Below, one piece after another: positions 33,941-42,697 of a stretch of DNA of 43,000 bases. Under the pieces are notes generated by a model. It saw nothing but the letters and a program-made list of their open reading frames with translations. It was not told the origin of the DNA and made no database searches. The position numbers and the translations under genes are program-made. The stretch spans positions 1 to 43,000 of the forward strand of contig CAMDDO010000019.1 of NCBI GenBank assembly GCA_945892755.1, given 5' to 3'. How positions within the stretch are numbered: the first letter of the stretch is position 1; each line of letters starts with the position of its first letter. The DNA is from Rhizobium sp. Q54 (lineage in GTDB: Bacteria > Pseudomonadota > Alphaproteobacteria > UBA828).

Positions 33941-35371
33941 ATGGCTGAACGGAAAGTCATGGTCGGACAACGGGTTCGCCGGCTCCGGCGGGAGCGCGGC
34001 CTGACCCAGGCGCAGATGGCGGAGCGCCTTGGCGTCTCGACCAGTTACCTTAATTTGATCGAGCGCAATCAGCGCCCGGTCACGGTCCAATTCTTGCTCA
34101 AGCTCGGTCAGGTCTTCGATATCGACCTGCAGCGCTTCGCCGCCGATGACGAGGCGCGCGTCTTCGCCCTGCTCACGGAGGTCTTTTCCGACCCGCTCTA
34201 CGCCCGCCACGAGCTTGCCACGCAAGATATCCGCGATATGGCCGCGTCGAGCCCGCTGCTCGGCGAGGCCGTCTTCACGCTCTACCGCGCCTATCGCGAG
34301 CTGCTGGCCAACACGATGAGCGGCGCAGAACAGCTGAGCGATCGGCCGCACGAGCCGATCGCGGCGCTCGCGCCGTTTCCTGGAGAGGAGGCGCAGGACT
34401 TCTTCCAGGCCAATGACAATTATTTCGGCGCGCTCGAGGAGGCCGCTGAAGGGCTATGGAAGGACGCGCAGTTCGACAAGGATACGCTCGAGGAAAGCTT
34501 GAAGCAGCACCTTGAGCGCACGCACGCGATCAAGGTCAAGATTCTGCCGCACGAGGTGATGGATGACACGGTGCGCCGCTTCGACCGGCATGGTCGCCGC
34601 ATCCTCTTGTCGGAGGTTTTGGCGCCGGCCGGCCGCACCTTTCAACTGGCCTATCAGACTGCCTTGCTCAGTCTCGGCGAGCCGATCGATCGCCTGATCG
34701 AGGGCTCGAACAATTCATCACCCGAGGCGCGGCGCGTGCTTCGCATCGGTCTCGCCAATTATGTCGCGGGCGCGCTCGTCATGCCCTACGAGCGCTTTCA
34801 CGAGGCCGCTCTCGCGCTGCGTTACGACATCGACCGTCTGACCCAGCGCTTCCAGGCCAGCGTCGAGCAGGTCGCCTATCGCATGACGACGCTGCAGAAG
34901 CCCGGCGCCAAGGGCATGCCGCTCTTTTTTGTGCGCATGGATTGCGCCGGCAATGTCTCGCGTCGCTATAGCGCGGCGGGCTTTCACTTCGCGCGTTTCG
35001 GCGGGCTGTGTCCGCGCTGGGGCATCCATCGCACCTTCCGCACGCCGGGCGAAACCCGCGTCGAAGTCGTGCAAATGCCGGATGGCGCGACCTATTTCAC
35101 CGTGGCGCGGCTGGTCGAACGGCCGGGCGCCGGCCATGCCATGCCATCGCAACAATTCGTGGTCGCGCTCGGCTGCGACATCGCCCATGCCGGGCAAATG
35201 GTCTATTCGGATCGCGTTGCTTTGAATGCCAGTAACCTCGCCACACCGATCGGCGTGAACTGTCGGCTGTGCGACCGGATCGATTGCAACCGGCGCGCCT
35301 TTCCGCCGCTCAACCGTCGTCTGGTGATCGACGAGAACCATCTCGGTTTCGCGCCGTATTTCTTTACCTGA
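33941..35371 (+). CDS. ScfR/RamB-type transcriptional regulator (XRE HTH, IrrE-like and C-terminal cysteine-rich domains)
   Basis: A 476-residue DNA-binding regulator of the short-chain fatty acyl-CoA regulator family. The N-terminal XRE helix-turn-helix spans about residues 9-64 (RVRRLRRERGLTQAQMAERLGVS, given here in part as GLTQAQMAERLGVS). The middle has the ImmA/IrrE-like fold but without the HExxH zinc motif (FQLAYQTALLSLGE). The C-terminal part carries Cys441, Cys444 and Cys449 in CRLCDRIDCNRRAFPP, which in Mycobacterium PrpR is linked to an iron-sulfur cluster. Relatives RamB, PrpR and PccR control glyoxylate shunt, methylcitrate and propionyl-CoA genes. Divergence from aceBA strongly suggests control of that operon and autoregulation. 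Confidence 0.92.
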   Translation: MAERKVMVGQRVRRLRRERGLTQAQMAERLGVSTSYLNLIERNQRPVTVQFLLKLGQVFDIDLQRFAADDEARVFALLTEVFSDPLYARHELATQDIRDMAASSPLLGEAVFTLYRAYRELLANTMSGAEQLSDRPHEPIAALAPFPGEEAQDFFQANDNYFGALEEAAEGLWKDAQFDKDTLEESLKQHLERTHAIKVKILPHEVMDDTVRRFDRHGRRILLSEVLAPAGRTFQLAYQTALLSLGEPIDRLIEGSNNSSPEARRVLRIGLANYVAGALVMPYERFHEAALALRYDIDRLTQRFQASVEQVAYRMTTLQKPGAKGMPLFFVRMDCAGNVSRRYSAAGFHFARFGGLCPRWGIHRTFRTPGETRVEVVQMPDGATYFTVARLVERPGAGHAMPSQQFVVALGCDIAHAGQMVYSDRVALNASNLATPIGVNCRLCDRIDCNRRAFPPLNRRLVIDENHLGFAPYFFT

Positions 35372-35475
35372 AGCGATGCGTTGTCGGCCGCGGGCACGCG
35401 ATCGTGGCAGCGAAACCGCGACGGGGTCGGCAAAGCCGTGTAAAACAGACGCGCACAAATCATAGCGTTCCCGCC

Positions 35476-36801
35476 ATGGCCGAACCGCTTCGACGCACCA
35501 TCATTTCCGTCCTGCCCCTGTTCGCGGGCCTGGCGCTGCTTGTCATCGGCCACGGCCTACAGAACACGCTGCTGCCGCTGCGCGCGTCGGCCGAAGGCAC
35601 TATCGCGCGTGACGTCGGCTTTCTGATGTCGGCCTATTATGTCGGCTTTGTCGCGGGCTGCGTCGTCGTGCCACGGGTCGTGCAAAACACGGGGCACGTC
35701 CGCACCTTCGCGAGCTTTGCCGCGCTCGGCGCCGCGATCGCGCTCGGCTACGGCCTGTTCATCAACCCGATCTACTGGGGCGTGCTGCGCGCCCTCAACG
35801 GCTTCTGTTTCGCCGGGCTTTTCATGGTGATCGAAAGCTGGTTGAACGAACGTGTCGCCGACGAGGCGCGCGGCCGCATGAACTCATTCTACCGGGTGGT
35901 CGATTTGGCGGCGCTCACCGGCGGTCAGGCTCTGATCGTCGTCGCGCCGGTGCTGAGCCATCAGCCATTCATGTTCGTCGCCATCGCGATAGCGCTCGCG
36001 CTGGTTCCGGTCACGCTCTCTGCGTCCTCGGCGCCCATGCCGATCGCCACTGCGCGGCTCCCCTTTGGTGCGCTGTTCCGCGCCTCGCCGATCGGCGTCG
36101 TCGGCTGTCTGGCCATCGGCCTTTCCAATGGCGCCTTTTGGAGCCTGGGTCCGCTCTTCGCCATCGGCGAGGGTCGTGACGAGGGTTTCGTCGCGGCGTT
36201 CATGGGCCTGGCCGTGATCGGTGGCGCGGTCGCGGCCTATCCGATCGGCATTGTGTCGGACCGGCTCGACCGCCGCCGCATCATCGCCGTTGCGATGTTC
36301 GCGACGACTTGCGCCGCGGCTTTGCTCGCGCTCGCCGAGATCTATTGGCACGACGCGCTTTTGCCGCTCGTGGCGCTCTATGGCGGCGCCATGTTGCCGC
36401 TCTATTCGCTCTGCGTCGCGCACACCAACGATCGACTCGCGGCGGGCCAATTCGTCTATGCGAGCCGCGGTCTGTTGCTTGTCTTCGGTGTTGGCGCGAG
36501 CATCGGCCCGAGCGTTGCGGCGGCGCTCGTCCAGGGTCTCGGCCCGTGGGCGCTGTTCGGCTATACCGGGGTAGTGTTCGGCTTGGCCGGCTGCTTCACG
36601 CTCTACCGCATCGTGCGGCGCGAACCTGCCATAGCGAGTGAGCCGGTCGGCTATGCCGGCCTGACCGGCACGACCCCGAGCGCCTTTACGCCGGAGCCGC
36701 AAGGCGCGCCGTCCGCCGAAATATTGGCGCCCGATTCGGAGACCCCGGTCGATGAAATCGCGCCCGCCGCGGAAGGGCGCACTGAGCCGGCGCGTGAGTA
36801 A
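35476..36801 (+). CDS. MFS transporter (YcaD-like)
   Basis: A 441-residue major facilitator with about 12 membrane helices, starting MAEPLRRTIISVLPLFAGLALL. Blocks such as GLQNTLLPLRA, LNGFCFAGLFMVIESWLNER and GRMNSFYRVVDLAALTGGQ resemble the YcaD/UMF subgroup of predicted MFS transporters. The last 50-60 residues after the final helix form an acidic, Pro/Ala-rich tail (DSETPVDEIAPAAEGR) outside the usual fold. The ATG at 35476 fits the family N-terminus, although no strong ribosome-binding site precedes it; a longer frame from 35269 overlaps the regulator gene and is rejected. Substrate unknown. 104 bases separate it from the regulator; no terminator is evident. Confidence 0.85.
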   Translation: MAEPLRRTIISVLPLFAGLALLVIGHGLQNTLLPLRASAEGTIARDVGFLMSAYYVGFVAGCVVVPRVVQNTGHVRTFASFAALGAAIALGYGLFINPIYWGVLRALNGFCFAGLFMVIESWLNERVADEARGRMNSFYRVVDLAALTGGQALIVVAPVLSHQPFMFVAIAIALALVPVTLSASSAPMPIATARLPFGALFRASPIGVVGCLAIGLSNGAFWSLGPLFAIGEGRDEGFVAAFMGLAVIGGAVAAYPIGIVSDRLDRRRIIAVAMFATTCAAALLALAEIYWHDALLPLVALYGGAMLPLYSLCVAHTNDRLAAGQFVYASRGLLLVFGVGASIGPSVAAALVQGLGPWALFGYTGVVFGLAGCFTLYRIVRREPAIASEPVGYAGLTGTTPSAFTPEPQGAPSAEILAPDSETPVDEIAPAAEGRTEPARE

Positions 36802-36819
36802 GCCCTTGCTCGTGCCGCG

Positions 36820-38043
36820 TCAATTGGCGATGGCGCCGGTGCATACGATGGTCGTTGGCTTATCGCATTCGCCCTTGAGAAAGCGGCTGCGCTGCTGCCA
36901 TTGCCAGGCACGAACCGCGTCATAGGGCCGCTCGGCATAGGCTTCGATGAAATCGGCGGGGCCGATGACCTGGGCGCGGCGCACGATGCCTTCGCCAACC
37001 GCGAGCGCCAAGGCCGAATCACCTTCGAAAACCAGTTGGCGCGGATCGACCATGATATGGAAGCCGAGCCCGACCGCATCGCGGATCGTGGTCGGGCCGA
37101 AGAAAGGCAGCACGACATAAATGCCATCGCCTACGCCCCAGCGATGCAGCGTTTGGCCGAAATCGGATTTATGCGCGGGCAGGTTCATCGAGGTGGCGAC
37201 GTCGAACAGGCCGAGAATGCCGAAGGTGGTATTGAAGATGAAGCGGCCGAGCGCGATGCCCGCGCGCTCAAACTCGAGTTGAAGGAGATCATTGATCATG
37301 GTCATCGGCAGGCCGAGATTGTCGTAAGCGCGGCCCAACGCGTCTTCCGCTGGATCGGGCATGATGGCCTTGTAGGTCAGCGCGATCGGCTCGAACAATA
37401 TGTAGTCGAAGGTGCCATTGACGTAGAAGATCGCCTTGTTGATTGGCTCGAGCGGATCGATCTCGGCATAACCGTCGGCCCCGCCTTCCTCGGGTAGGAT
37501 CGGGTAGTCGGCCGGCCGCTCCGAGACCGGGATGAACGGCGTGCCATTCGGCGGTGAATCGAGAAAGATCACGGTGTCGTAGACCGCGTGGGTTTTCTTC
37601 TTCTTCGGCGGCCGGCCGTCCTCGCCATAGCGTGTGGTTGGATCCGGCAGCGCCGCGGCCGCGATCATTTGTCTGCGCCAGTCGGGATTGGCGTCGAGTT
37701 TCGCACCGAGTTCGGGGAAGCGCGCGCGGACCTGCTCTAGCAGCACGTCGCGGCCCTTCGGATCGGCCTCGATCGCCGCCTCGACATAGACGAGCCCCAG
37801 CGCGGGCTCTCGCTCGATCGCCGCGAGCACCGTCTGGTTGAGCAAGCGATTGCCCTGCTTGTCGTTCGGCGCGTTGCGCCCCGACCGACCGTCGTCGAGC
37901 GCGCGACCAGCGACTGATGCGCCCACGATCTCGCCGATCGTCTCGCCCGGCAGCGCGGAGCCCATCGCCGCCTCGACCGGGTTCAGCATCGCGACAATCG
38001 GCGTCGCGATGAGAGCAAGCATGAGGATGAGAGACTTAGGCAT
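36820..38043 (-). CDS. MlaA (VacJ)-like outer-membrane phospholipid-removal protein with N-terminal extension and no lipobox
   Basis: A 407-residue protein. The MlaA core runs from about residue 196 (DPLEPINKAIFYVNG) through NDLLQLEFERAGIALGRF, TFGILGLFDVA, DFGQTLHRWGVGDG and LPFFGPTTIRDAVG. MlaA removes mislocalised phospholipids from the outer leaflet of the outer membrane with the Mla system. The N-terminus is a Sec signal (MPKSLILMLALIATPIVAML, cleavage after VEAA) with no cysteine, so the usual lipid anchor is missing. Residues 30-190 form an extension with a KKKK run. The ATG at 38043 overlaps the upstream dehydratase stop; GGAG lies 10 bases before it. No other mla genes are present here. 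Confidence 0.82.
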   Translation of the reverse strand: MPKSLILMLALIATPIVAMLNPVEAAMGSALPGETIGEIVGASVAGRALDDGRSGRNAPNDKQGNRLLNQTVLAAIEREPALGLVYVEAAIEADPKGRDVLLEQVRARFPELGAKLDANPDWRRQMIAAAALPDPTTRYGEDGRPPKKKKTHAVYDTVIFLDSPPNGTPFIPVSERPADYPILPEEGGADGYAEIDPLEPINKAIFYVNGTFDYILFEPIALTYKAIMPDPAEDALGRAYDNLGLPMTMINDLLQLEFERAGIALGRFIFNTTFGILGLFDVATSMNLPAHKSDFGQTLHRWGVGDGIYVVLPFFGPTTIRDAVGLGFHIMVDPRQLVFEGDSALALAVGEGIVRRAQVIGPADFIEAYAERPYDAVRAWQWQQRSRFLKGECDKPTTIVCTGAIAN

Positions 38044-39061
38044 TGTTGGCATGCTCCAGAGCGAGACGATAGGTCGCGGGATCGACATTGCCGCCCGAAG
38101 CGACCACGACAACCGTGCGGCCCGCGATCTCGACCTTTTTCGCGAGCACGGCGGCGAGCGCGATCGCGCCGCCCGGCTCGATCACCAGTTTGAGGTCCGC
38201 GAACCCGGCTGCCATGGCGCGAAACACCTCGGCGTCGCTGACCACGAGGCCGCCGGCGAGTCGCGCCTGATTGATCGGGAAGGTGATCTCGCCGGGCTCG
38301 GCGGCGAGCAAGGAATCGCACAGCGTCTTGACGCTGGGGTCCGGCGCCTTGAGTCGCGCGCCGGCCGCGAGCGAGAGGGCGTGGTCATGCCAGCCAAACG
38401 GTTCGGCAGCATAGATTTTGGCGCCGCAGCTTTCCGCCTCGAGACCAAGCGCGGTGCCGGCGATCAACCCGCCGCCGCCCGCCGGCACGACAACCAGATC
38501 GGGCGCGATGCCTTTGGCGCGACATTCCGTCGCGATCTCGAGCCCTATCGTGCCCTGGCCCGCGATCACCATCGGATCGTCATAGGGCTTGACCAGCGTC
38601 ATGCCGCGTTCGGCCGCGAGCGTTCGTCCGATTGCCTCGCGATCGTCATGGATCCGATCGTAAAACACGATCTCGGCGCCCTGCCGACGCGTGCCGGCGA
38701 CCTTGATCGCCGGCGCATCCTTCGGCATCACGATGACCGCCCGCGCGCCGCATAGTTTGGCCGCGGCGGCGACCGCCTGGGCGTGATTGCCGGACGAATA
38801 GGCGACCACGCCGCGCGCGAGGGCCGGCTTGTCGAGCCGGCTGATGCGGTTGAAGGCGCCGCGAAATTTGAAGCTGCCGGTGCGCTGCAGCGGCTCGGCC
38901 TTGACGTAAAGCCGGCAGCCGAGCGCCTCGCTCAAGGCCTCCGCGTGGAGCATTGGCGTTCGCGTCGCCACGCCTTCGATCTGACGCGCCGCCGAACGCA
39001 CGTCATCGATGCCCGGCGACATGGTCGGCATGGGCCTGTCAGAAGCGGGCAAGGAAGCCAT
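38036..39061 (-). CDS. Threonine/serine dehydratase-like PLP enzyme
   Basis: A 341-residue fold-type II PLP enzyme. The Schiff-base lysine is Lys65 in SFKFRGAFN, the substrate loop is SSGNHAQAVA, and the phosphate-binding glycine loop is PAGGGGLIAG. There is no C-terminal ACT domain, so it is the catabolic (TdcB-like) or serine racemase-like form and not the feedback-regulated IlvA. The start is taken at 39061, with GAGG six bases upstream, overlapping the preceding hydrolase by 23 bases; 39031 is an alternative. It deaminates threonine or serine to the 2-oxo acid; related enzymes act on hydroxyaspartate. Overlaps the mlaA-like start. Confidence 0.9.
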   Translation of the reverse strand: MASLPASDRPMPTMSPGIDDVRSAARQIEGVATRTPMLHAEALSEALGCRLYVKAEPLQRTGSFKFRGAFNRISRLDKPALARGVVAYSSGNHAQAVAAAAKLCGARAVIVMPKDAPAIKVAGTRRQGAEIVFYDRIHDDREAIGRTLAAERGMTLVKPYDDPMVIAGQGTIGLEIATECRAKGIAPDLVVVPAGGGGLIAGTALGLEAESCGAKIYAAEPFGWHDHALSLAAGARLKAPDPSVKTLCDSLLAAEPGEITFPINQARLAGGLVVSDAEVFRAMAAGFADLKLVIEPGGAIALAAVLAKKVEIAGRTVVVVASGGNVDPATYRLALEHANNA

Positions 39062-39932
39062 CGATCGCCTCGCTAGATTCAGGTTCGTCGAGCAGCGGCA
39101 TGTGACCGACCCCCGCCACGGTGACCGCCAACAGGTCGGGCTTCGCCGTTTTCATGCGTTCAAGCGTTTGCTCGGTCAGGATACGCGAAACCGCACCACG
39201 CAAGACCAGCGTCGGCACCGCGCGCAGCGTGCCGAACAGGCGCCACAGATCCGGCGTATCAGAGCTTCCGCCGCCGCGCATCATGGCCTTGAGCGGCTGG
39301 CCGATCGCCGGGTCGAAGTCGAGCCGCAACGAGCCGTCCGGCGCTTCGCTATAGCTCTGACGCGCGAGGCGGAGCCAGGTTGCATCATCTTGGCGTGCCC
39401 AATCGCGGCCGAGCAACTCGCGGCCGTGGCGTGCCGCCGCGTCCCAGCTCGGTTGGGGCCGATGTTCGGCGATATAGCCTGCGATCGTGTCGATCTCGCC
39501 CGGGTCGACCTCGGGTCCGACATCATTCAAAATGACGCCTACGAGCGAGCGCGGCCGCGCGGCACCGAGCCCCATCGCCAAGAATCCGCCGAACGAAGCG
39601 CCCAACACGATCGCCCGCGCCATGCCGAGCGCGTCGAGCAGATCGATCACGTCCTCGAGCAGGGATGTCGGCGAGTAACGAGTAGGGTCGGTGGTGCGAG
39701 GCGAGCGGCCGCGTCCGCGCAGGTCGGGGCAAACAACGCGCCGGCTGCCGGCGTGACGCAAAGCGACCTCATGGAAATCGCGCGAATCGCGCGTGAAGCC
39801 GGGCAGGCAAAACAACGGCGTTCTCGAGTCAAGCGGCTCGCCATAGTCGCGCACATAAAGCGCCGCGCCATCGCGTGCCGAAACGGTGCGCTCCCGATAA
39901 GAGCGCGCGCGTGAGATGACCGCGTCACTCAA
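39039..39932 (-). CDS. Alpha/beta-fold hydrolase
   Basis: A 297-residue alpha/beta hydrolase. The oxyanion region is FCLPGFTRDSRDF, the nucleophile Ser113 lies in VLGASFGGFLAM and the catalytic His277 in GVGHMPLLDEPE. The position where relatives carry the catalytic acid (typically SDIL or SDLL after LRG) reads SRILT with Arg250, so the acid is missing or supplied elsewhere. Starts with TTG at 39932, overlapping the TGA of the preceding gene, with GAGGTG about five bases upstream. Part of a tight minus-strand run from the transglycosylase to the MlaA-like gene. Substrate unknown. Confidence 0.85.
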   Translation of the reverse strand: MSDAVISRARSYRERTVSARDGAALYVRDYGEPLDSRTPLFCLPGFTRDSRDFHEVALRHAGSRRVVCPDLRGRGRSPRTTDPTRYSPTSLLEDVIDLLDALGMARAIVLGASFGGFLAMGLGAARPRSLVGVILNDVGPEVDPGEIDTIAGYIAEHRPQPSWDAAARHGRELLGRDWARQDDATWLRLARQSYSEAPDGSLRLDFDPAIGQPLKAMMRGGGSSDTPDLWRLFGTLRAVPTLVLRGAVSRILTEQTLERMKTAKPDLLAVTVAGVGHMPLLDEPESSEAIDGFLARF

Positions 39933-40363
39933 GGCGTCACCTCGTACTGATCGCCGTTGACGACGATGCGAAAGATCACGTAGACGACGTGTCCGTTGTC
40001 GTCCTGGCCGCTATAGGTGTAGGCGAAAGTTTCCTCGGGCCCGAGGGGCTCGATCACCGCGTTCTCACGCACGAACGACTGATTCGCCTCGATCCGGTAA
40101 TTGACCGGCTGGCCGTTGCAGACGCCCGAGGTGAAACAAACCTGACCCTGGGTCAGCGTGACGCCGACGCCACCGCTTTCGATGAACGCCCGATCATGGA
40201 GGAAGCGGAACGCGACCGCAGTCTTTTCGACCCTGACATTGCGGAGTTCGACGGAAACGCGCCCGCTTGCCTTGCCTTCCGCCGCGCCAGCAAACCCGCC
40301 AAGGCAAATCGCCAAGGCGAACGCCGGAAGCGCCGTCCCAAGCCAAACCGCATGCCTTGTCAA
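39929..40363 (-). CDS. Small secreted protein of unknown function
   Basis: A 144-residue protein that I do not recognise. The N-terminus is a signal peptide (MTRHAVWLGTALPAFALAI, cleavage near FAGAAEG). The mature part of about 118 residues is predicted beta-rich and contains one Cys pair (VCFTSGVC) that could form a disulfide in the periplasm. It ends FRIVVNGDQYEVTP. The best start is TTG at 40363; GCGAG lies a few bases upstream. Its stop overlaps the TTG start of the alpha/beta hydrolase, so the two are coupled. It follows the transglycosylase gene by 73 bases. Confidence 0.7.
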   Translation of the reverse strand: MTRHAVWLGTALPAFALAICLGGFAGAAEGKASGRVSVELRNVRVEKTAVAFRFLHDRAFIESGGVGVTLTQGQVCFTSGVCNGQPVNYRIEANQSFVRENAVIEPLGPEETFAYTYSGQDDNGHVVYVIFRIVVNGDQYEVTP

Positions 40364-40436
40364 ATCGTACTCGCCCCAATCGCAACCATTGGTCGGACGA
40401 GGCTACACGGCGCCGGGTTGTCCGCCAAGTGCCGCT

Positions 40437-42563
40437 TCAGCAAACCGTCTTGAGCGTCGTCGCGCGGGCCAATAGCTTCGGTTTCGCCTTGCAACGCGCT
40501 GCAACCGCCACTGGTGCGACTCCACGTATCAGGTCACGTTCGAGCCGTGCGCCGCTGCTTGGTTGGCCCAGCCGCCAGCGATAGACCTGCACGCCCTCGA
40601 GGACGCGCTGGACATAGTTGCGGGTCTCCTCGAAGGGGATCGATTCGATCCAGTCGATCGGGTCGACCGCGCTGTCGCTCAGCGGACTTCCGTTCGCCTC
40701 GATCCAACGACGAACATTGGCGGGGCCGGCATTGTAGGACGCGATCGCGAGAACGTAGGAGCCGTCGAAGCCGTCGATCAAGTTGGCAAGATAATGGCTA
40801 CCAAGCTGAACATTGAGCGCGGGTCGTCGGGTCAGGTCGGCGTCGCGCACCTTGACGCCGAGCTTCTTCGCGACTTGTTGCGCGGTCGCCGGCATGAGCT
40901 GCATCAGACCGAGCGCGCCGGCGGAGCTCTTCGCCTTGGGGTCGAACTGGCTCTCTTGGCGCGCGATCGCGAGCACGAGCGGGTGCTCGAGGCGCGGGTC
41001 GGCCTCGATCAATGGCAAGTCGGCGACCGGGTAGAGCGCATTGACCGAAACGAAGCCGCGCGAGGCGGCGAGCTTCGCCGCGCGCACCGCAAGGTCCGGC
41101 CGGCCGATGTCGATCGAGACGGTCGCGATCAGAACATGGTCGGCAGCGCTTCGGGCGAGTTCGCCCAACCTAAGAATGAACGGCGTCACCAACTCGTCCT
41201 CGCCAAGCAGTGCCAACATGCGTGCGGCACTCAGCAGCTCATGGCCCGGCAACGTATCCTCGCGGCTTGCCACTTCACCGACGGCGGCGTCGAGCAAAGC
41301 TTGGTTCTTGCCATGAATGTGGGCGGCCGCCAGCTGGCCGTAATAGCTTGCCGGCCAGGCCGCCGCGCGCTCAAACCAAGCCTTCGCGTCGATCGCGTTG
41401 TTTGACGCCTCGGCGGCACGGCCTGCCCAATAGGCCGCGCGCGCCAGGCTGATCGGCGCGCTGACGCCCTCATGCATGCGCGTGAAATGCACAAGTGCCG
41501 TCTTGGCGTCGCCGCGATGACGGAGCGCGATCCAGCCGGCCAACCATTCGGCATCGGCGAACGCGCTGCCTCCGGTCAGTCCATGGGTTGCGACAAGCCG
41601 ATAAGCGTCGCGCGTGGCGCCTTTTTCGAGCGCATCGCGCGCCAGAATTCGGCGCTCCTGCCACCATAGGTTGGCGTGATCGTCGACCGCTTTGACGCCG
41701 ATCAGAAGCGCGCGTGCCTCGTCATCCTTTTCCTTTAGTCGGCGCCAGCGCACGCGCTCATAGGTCAGCCCGGGATCACGCTTGAGCTTTGCCGGAACCT
41801 TGGCGAGCAGTTTGGGTGCGTTCTTGGTTCCGGCGCGCAGTGCTATGCGAGCCTCGGCGAGCGCTTCGGCGCCGTCGTCGACGAACGGGAAGAGGCGACG
41901 GGCGGCGGTCGCCTTGTCTTCCCAGACGAGGCGATTGAGGCGCGCCCAGTGGTCCGCCGGTCGAAGCAGGTCGCGATAGCGCGCCAGAAATTCTTTCTCT
42001 TCGTCGGCGCCGAAATCGTCTTCGAGCCAACTCAGCCGTGCAAACTGCGCGGCGCGCCCTGGCTGGTTCGAGTTGAGCGCGGCCTCGACCAGCTGCGCCC
42101 GCCCATCGCGCGTGATCGGGTCCTTGTGTTCGAACCAGGCGAGCACGGTCGCATAGGTGATGCCGAGTGCCATGGCGCGCTCGGCGCTGGCCTCGATGCG
42201 GTCGAGATTGGGCCAATCAGGATTTTCCGAAATGAACGCCGCAACATCGCTGAAGGACGCTTCCGAGTCGTCGCGCCGATAGTCAAGCCACCGCGCGATC
42301 TTGAGCGGCAATGGACTGATTGCCCGGCCGGCGATCTTTCGGGCACGCGCATAATCCTTTCCTTCGGTCGCGGTGAGCGCGTCGCGCAGGATGGTGAAAT
42401 CGTCCTTGGACGACGGTGGCGGCAATGGCTCGACGGCCAAGGCGGCGCGACCGAGCAAGATCGCCGCGAGCAGGATCAAGATGAAATGGGCGGCCCGGTG
42501 CGCCCCGGAGGGACTCCCGGGGCGGCGCCGGGGCAGCCCGCCGCGATTGAAATTCGATTCCAT
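40437..42563 (-). CDS. slt: Soluble lytic murein transglycosylase (Slt70-like)
   Basis: A 708-residue periplasmic peptidoglycan enzyme. An N-terminal signal/anchor segment (FILILLAAILLGRAALA) is followed by a long helical superhelix of about 450 residues and a C-terminal SLT domain. The catalytic Glu537 lies in AIARQESQFDP, with GLMQLMPATAQ and IASYNAGPANVRRW after it. It cleaves the MurNAc-GlcNAc bond to 1,6-anhydro products during wall turnover. The ATG at 42563 is chosen; GAGGG lies close upstream, and an in-frame extension to 42662 would put 33 residues before the basic N-region. Divergent from dapA, an arrangement common in Alphaproteobacteria. Confidence 0.92.
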   Translation of the reverse strand: MESNFNRGGLPRRRPGSPSGAHRAAHFILILLAAILLGRAALAVEPLPPPSSKDDFTILRDALTATEGKDYARARKIAGRAISPLPLKIARWLDYRRDDSEASFSDVAAFISENPDWPNLDRIEASAERAMALGITYATVLAWFEHKDPITRDGRAQLVEAALNSNQPGRAAQFARLSWLEDDFGADEEKEFLARYRDLLRPADHWARLNRLVWEDKATAARRLFPFVDDGAEALAEARIALRAGTKNAPKLLAKVPAKLKRDPGLTYERVRWRRLKEKDDEARALLIGVKAVDDHANLWWQERRILARDALEKGATRDAYRLVATHGLTGGSAFADAEWLAGWIALRHRGDAKTALVHFTRMHEGVSAPISLARAAYWAGRAAEASNNAIDAKAWFERAAAWPASYYGQLAAAHIHGKNQALLDAAVGEVASREDTLPGHELLSAARMLALLGEDELVTPFILRLGELARSAADHVLIATVSIDIGRPDLAVRAAKLAASRGFVSVNALYPVADLPLIEADPRLEHPLVLAIARQESQFDPKAKSSAGALGLMQLMPATAQQVAKKLGVKVRDADLTRRPALNVQLGSHYLANLIDGFDGSYVLAIASYNAGPANVRRWIEANGSPLSDSAVDPIDWIESIPFEETRNYVQRVLEGVQVYRWRLGQPSSGARLERDLIRGVAPVAVAARCKAKPKLLARATTLKTVC

Positions 42564-42624
42564 GATCCCTCGATGATAGTGACGCATCGTGCCGGTGCAA
42601 CCCCATGCCCGGCGGCGCCATATC

Positions 42625-42653
42625 TTGTGGAGCGACGGGGCTGCCTCTATGCT
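42625..42653 (+). promoter_or_regulatory. Putative promoter for dapA
   Basis: TTGTGG (42625-42630) and TATGCT (42648-42653) are 17 bases apart in the 134-base gap between slt and dapA. The -35 matches three and the -10 four of six positions. It would give a leader of about 38 bases with GGAG at 42684-42687. No other signal is clear in the gap. Confidence 0.3.
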
Positions 42654-42697
42654 CGCTCTCAACTGTAGAAAAATCGTTACACTGGAGCGCGTCTTCG

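Noticed and set aside
33941-35371. Active metallopeptidase function of the IrrE-like domain
   Set aside because: The HExxH zinc motif is not present in the FQLAYQTALLSL region.
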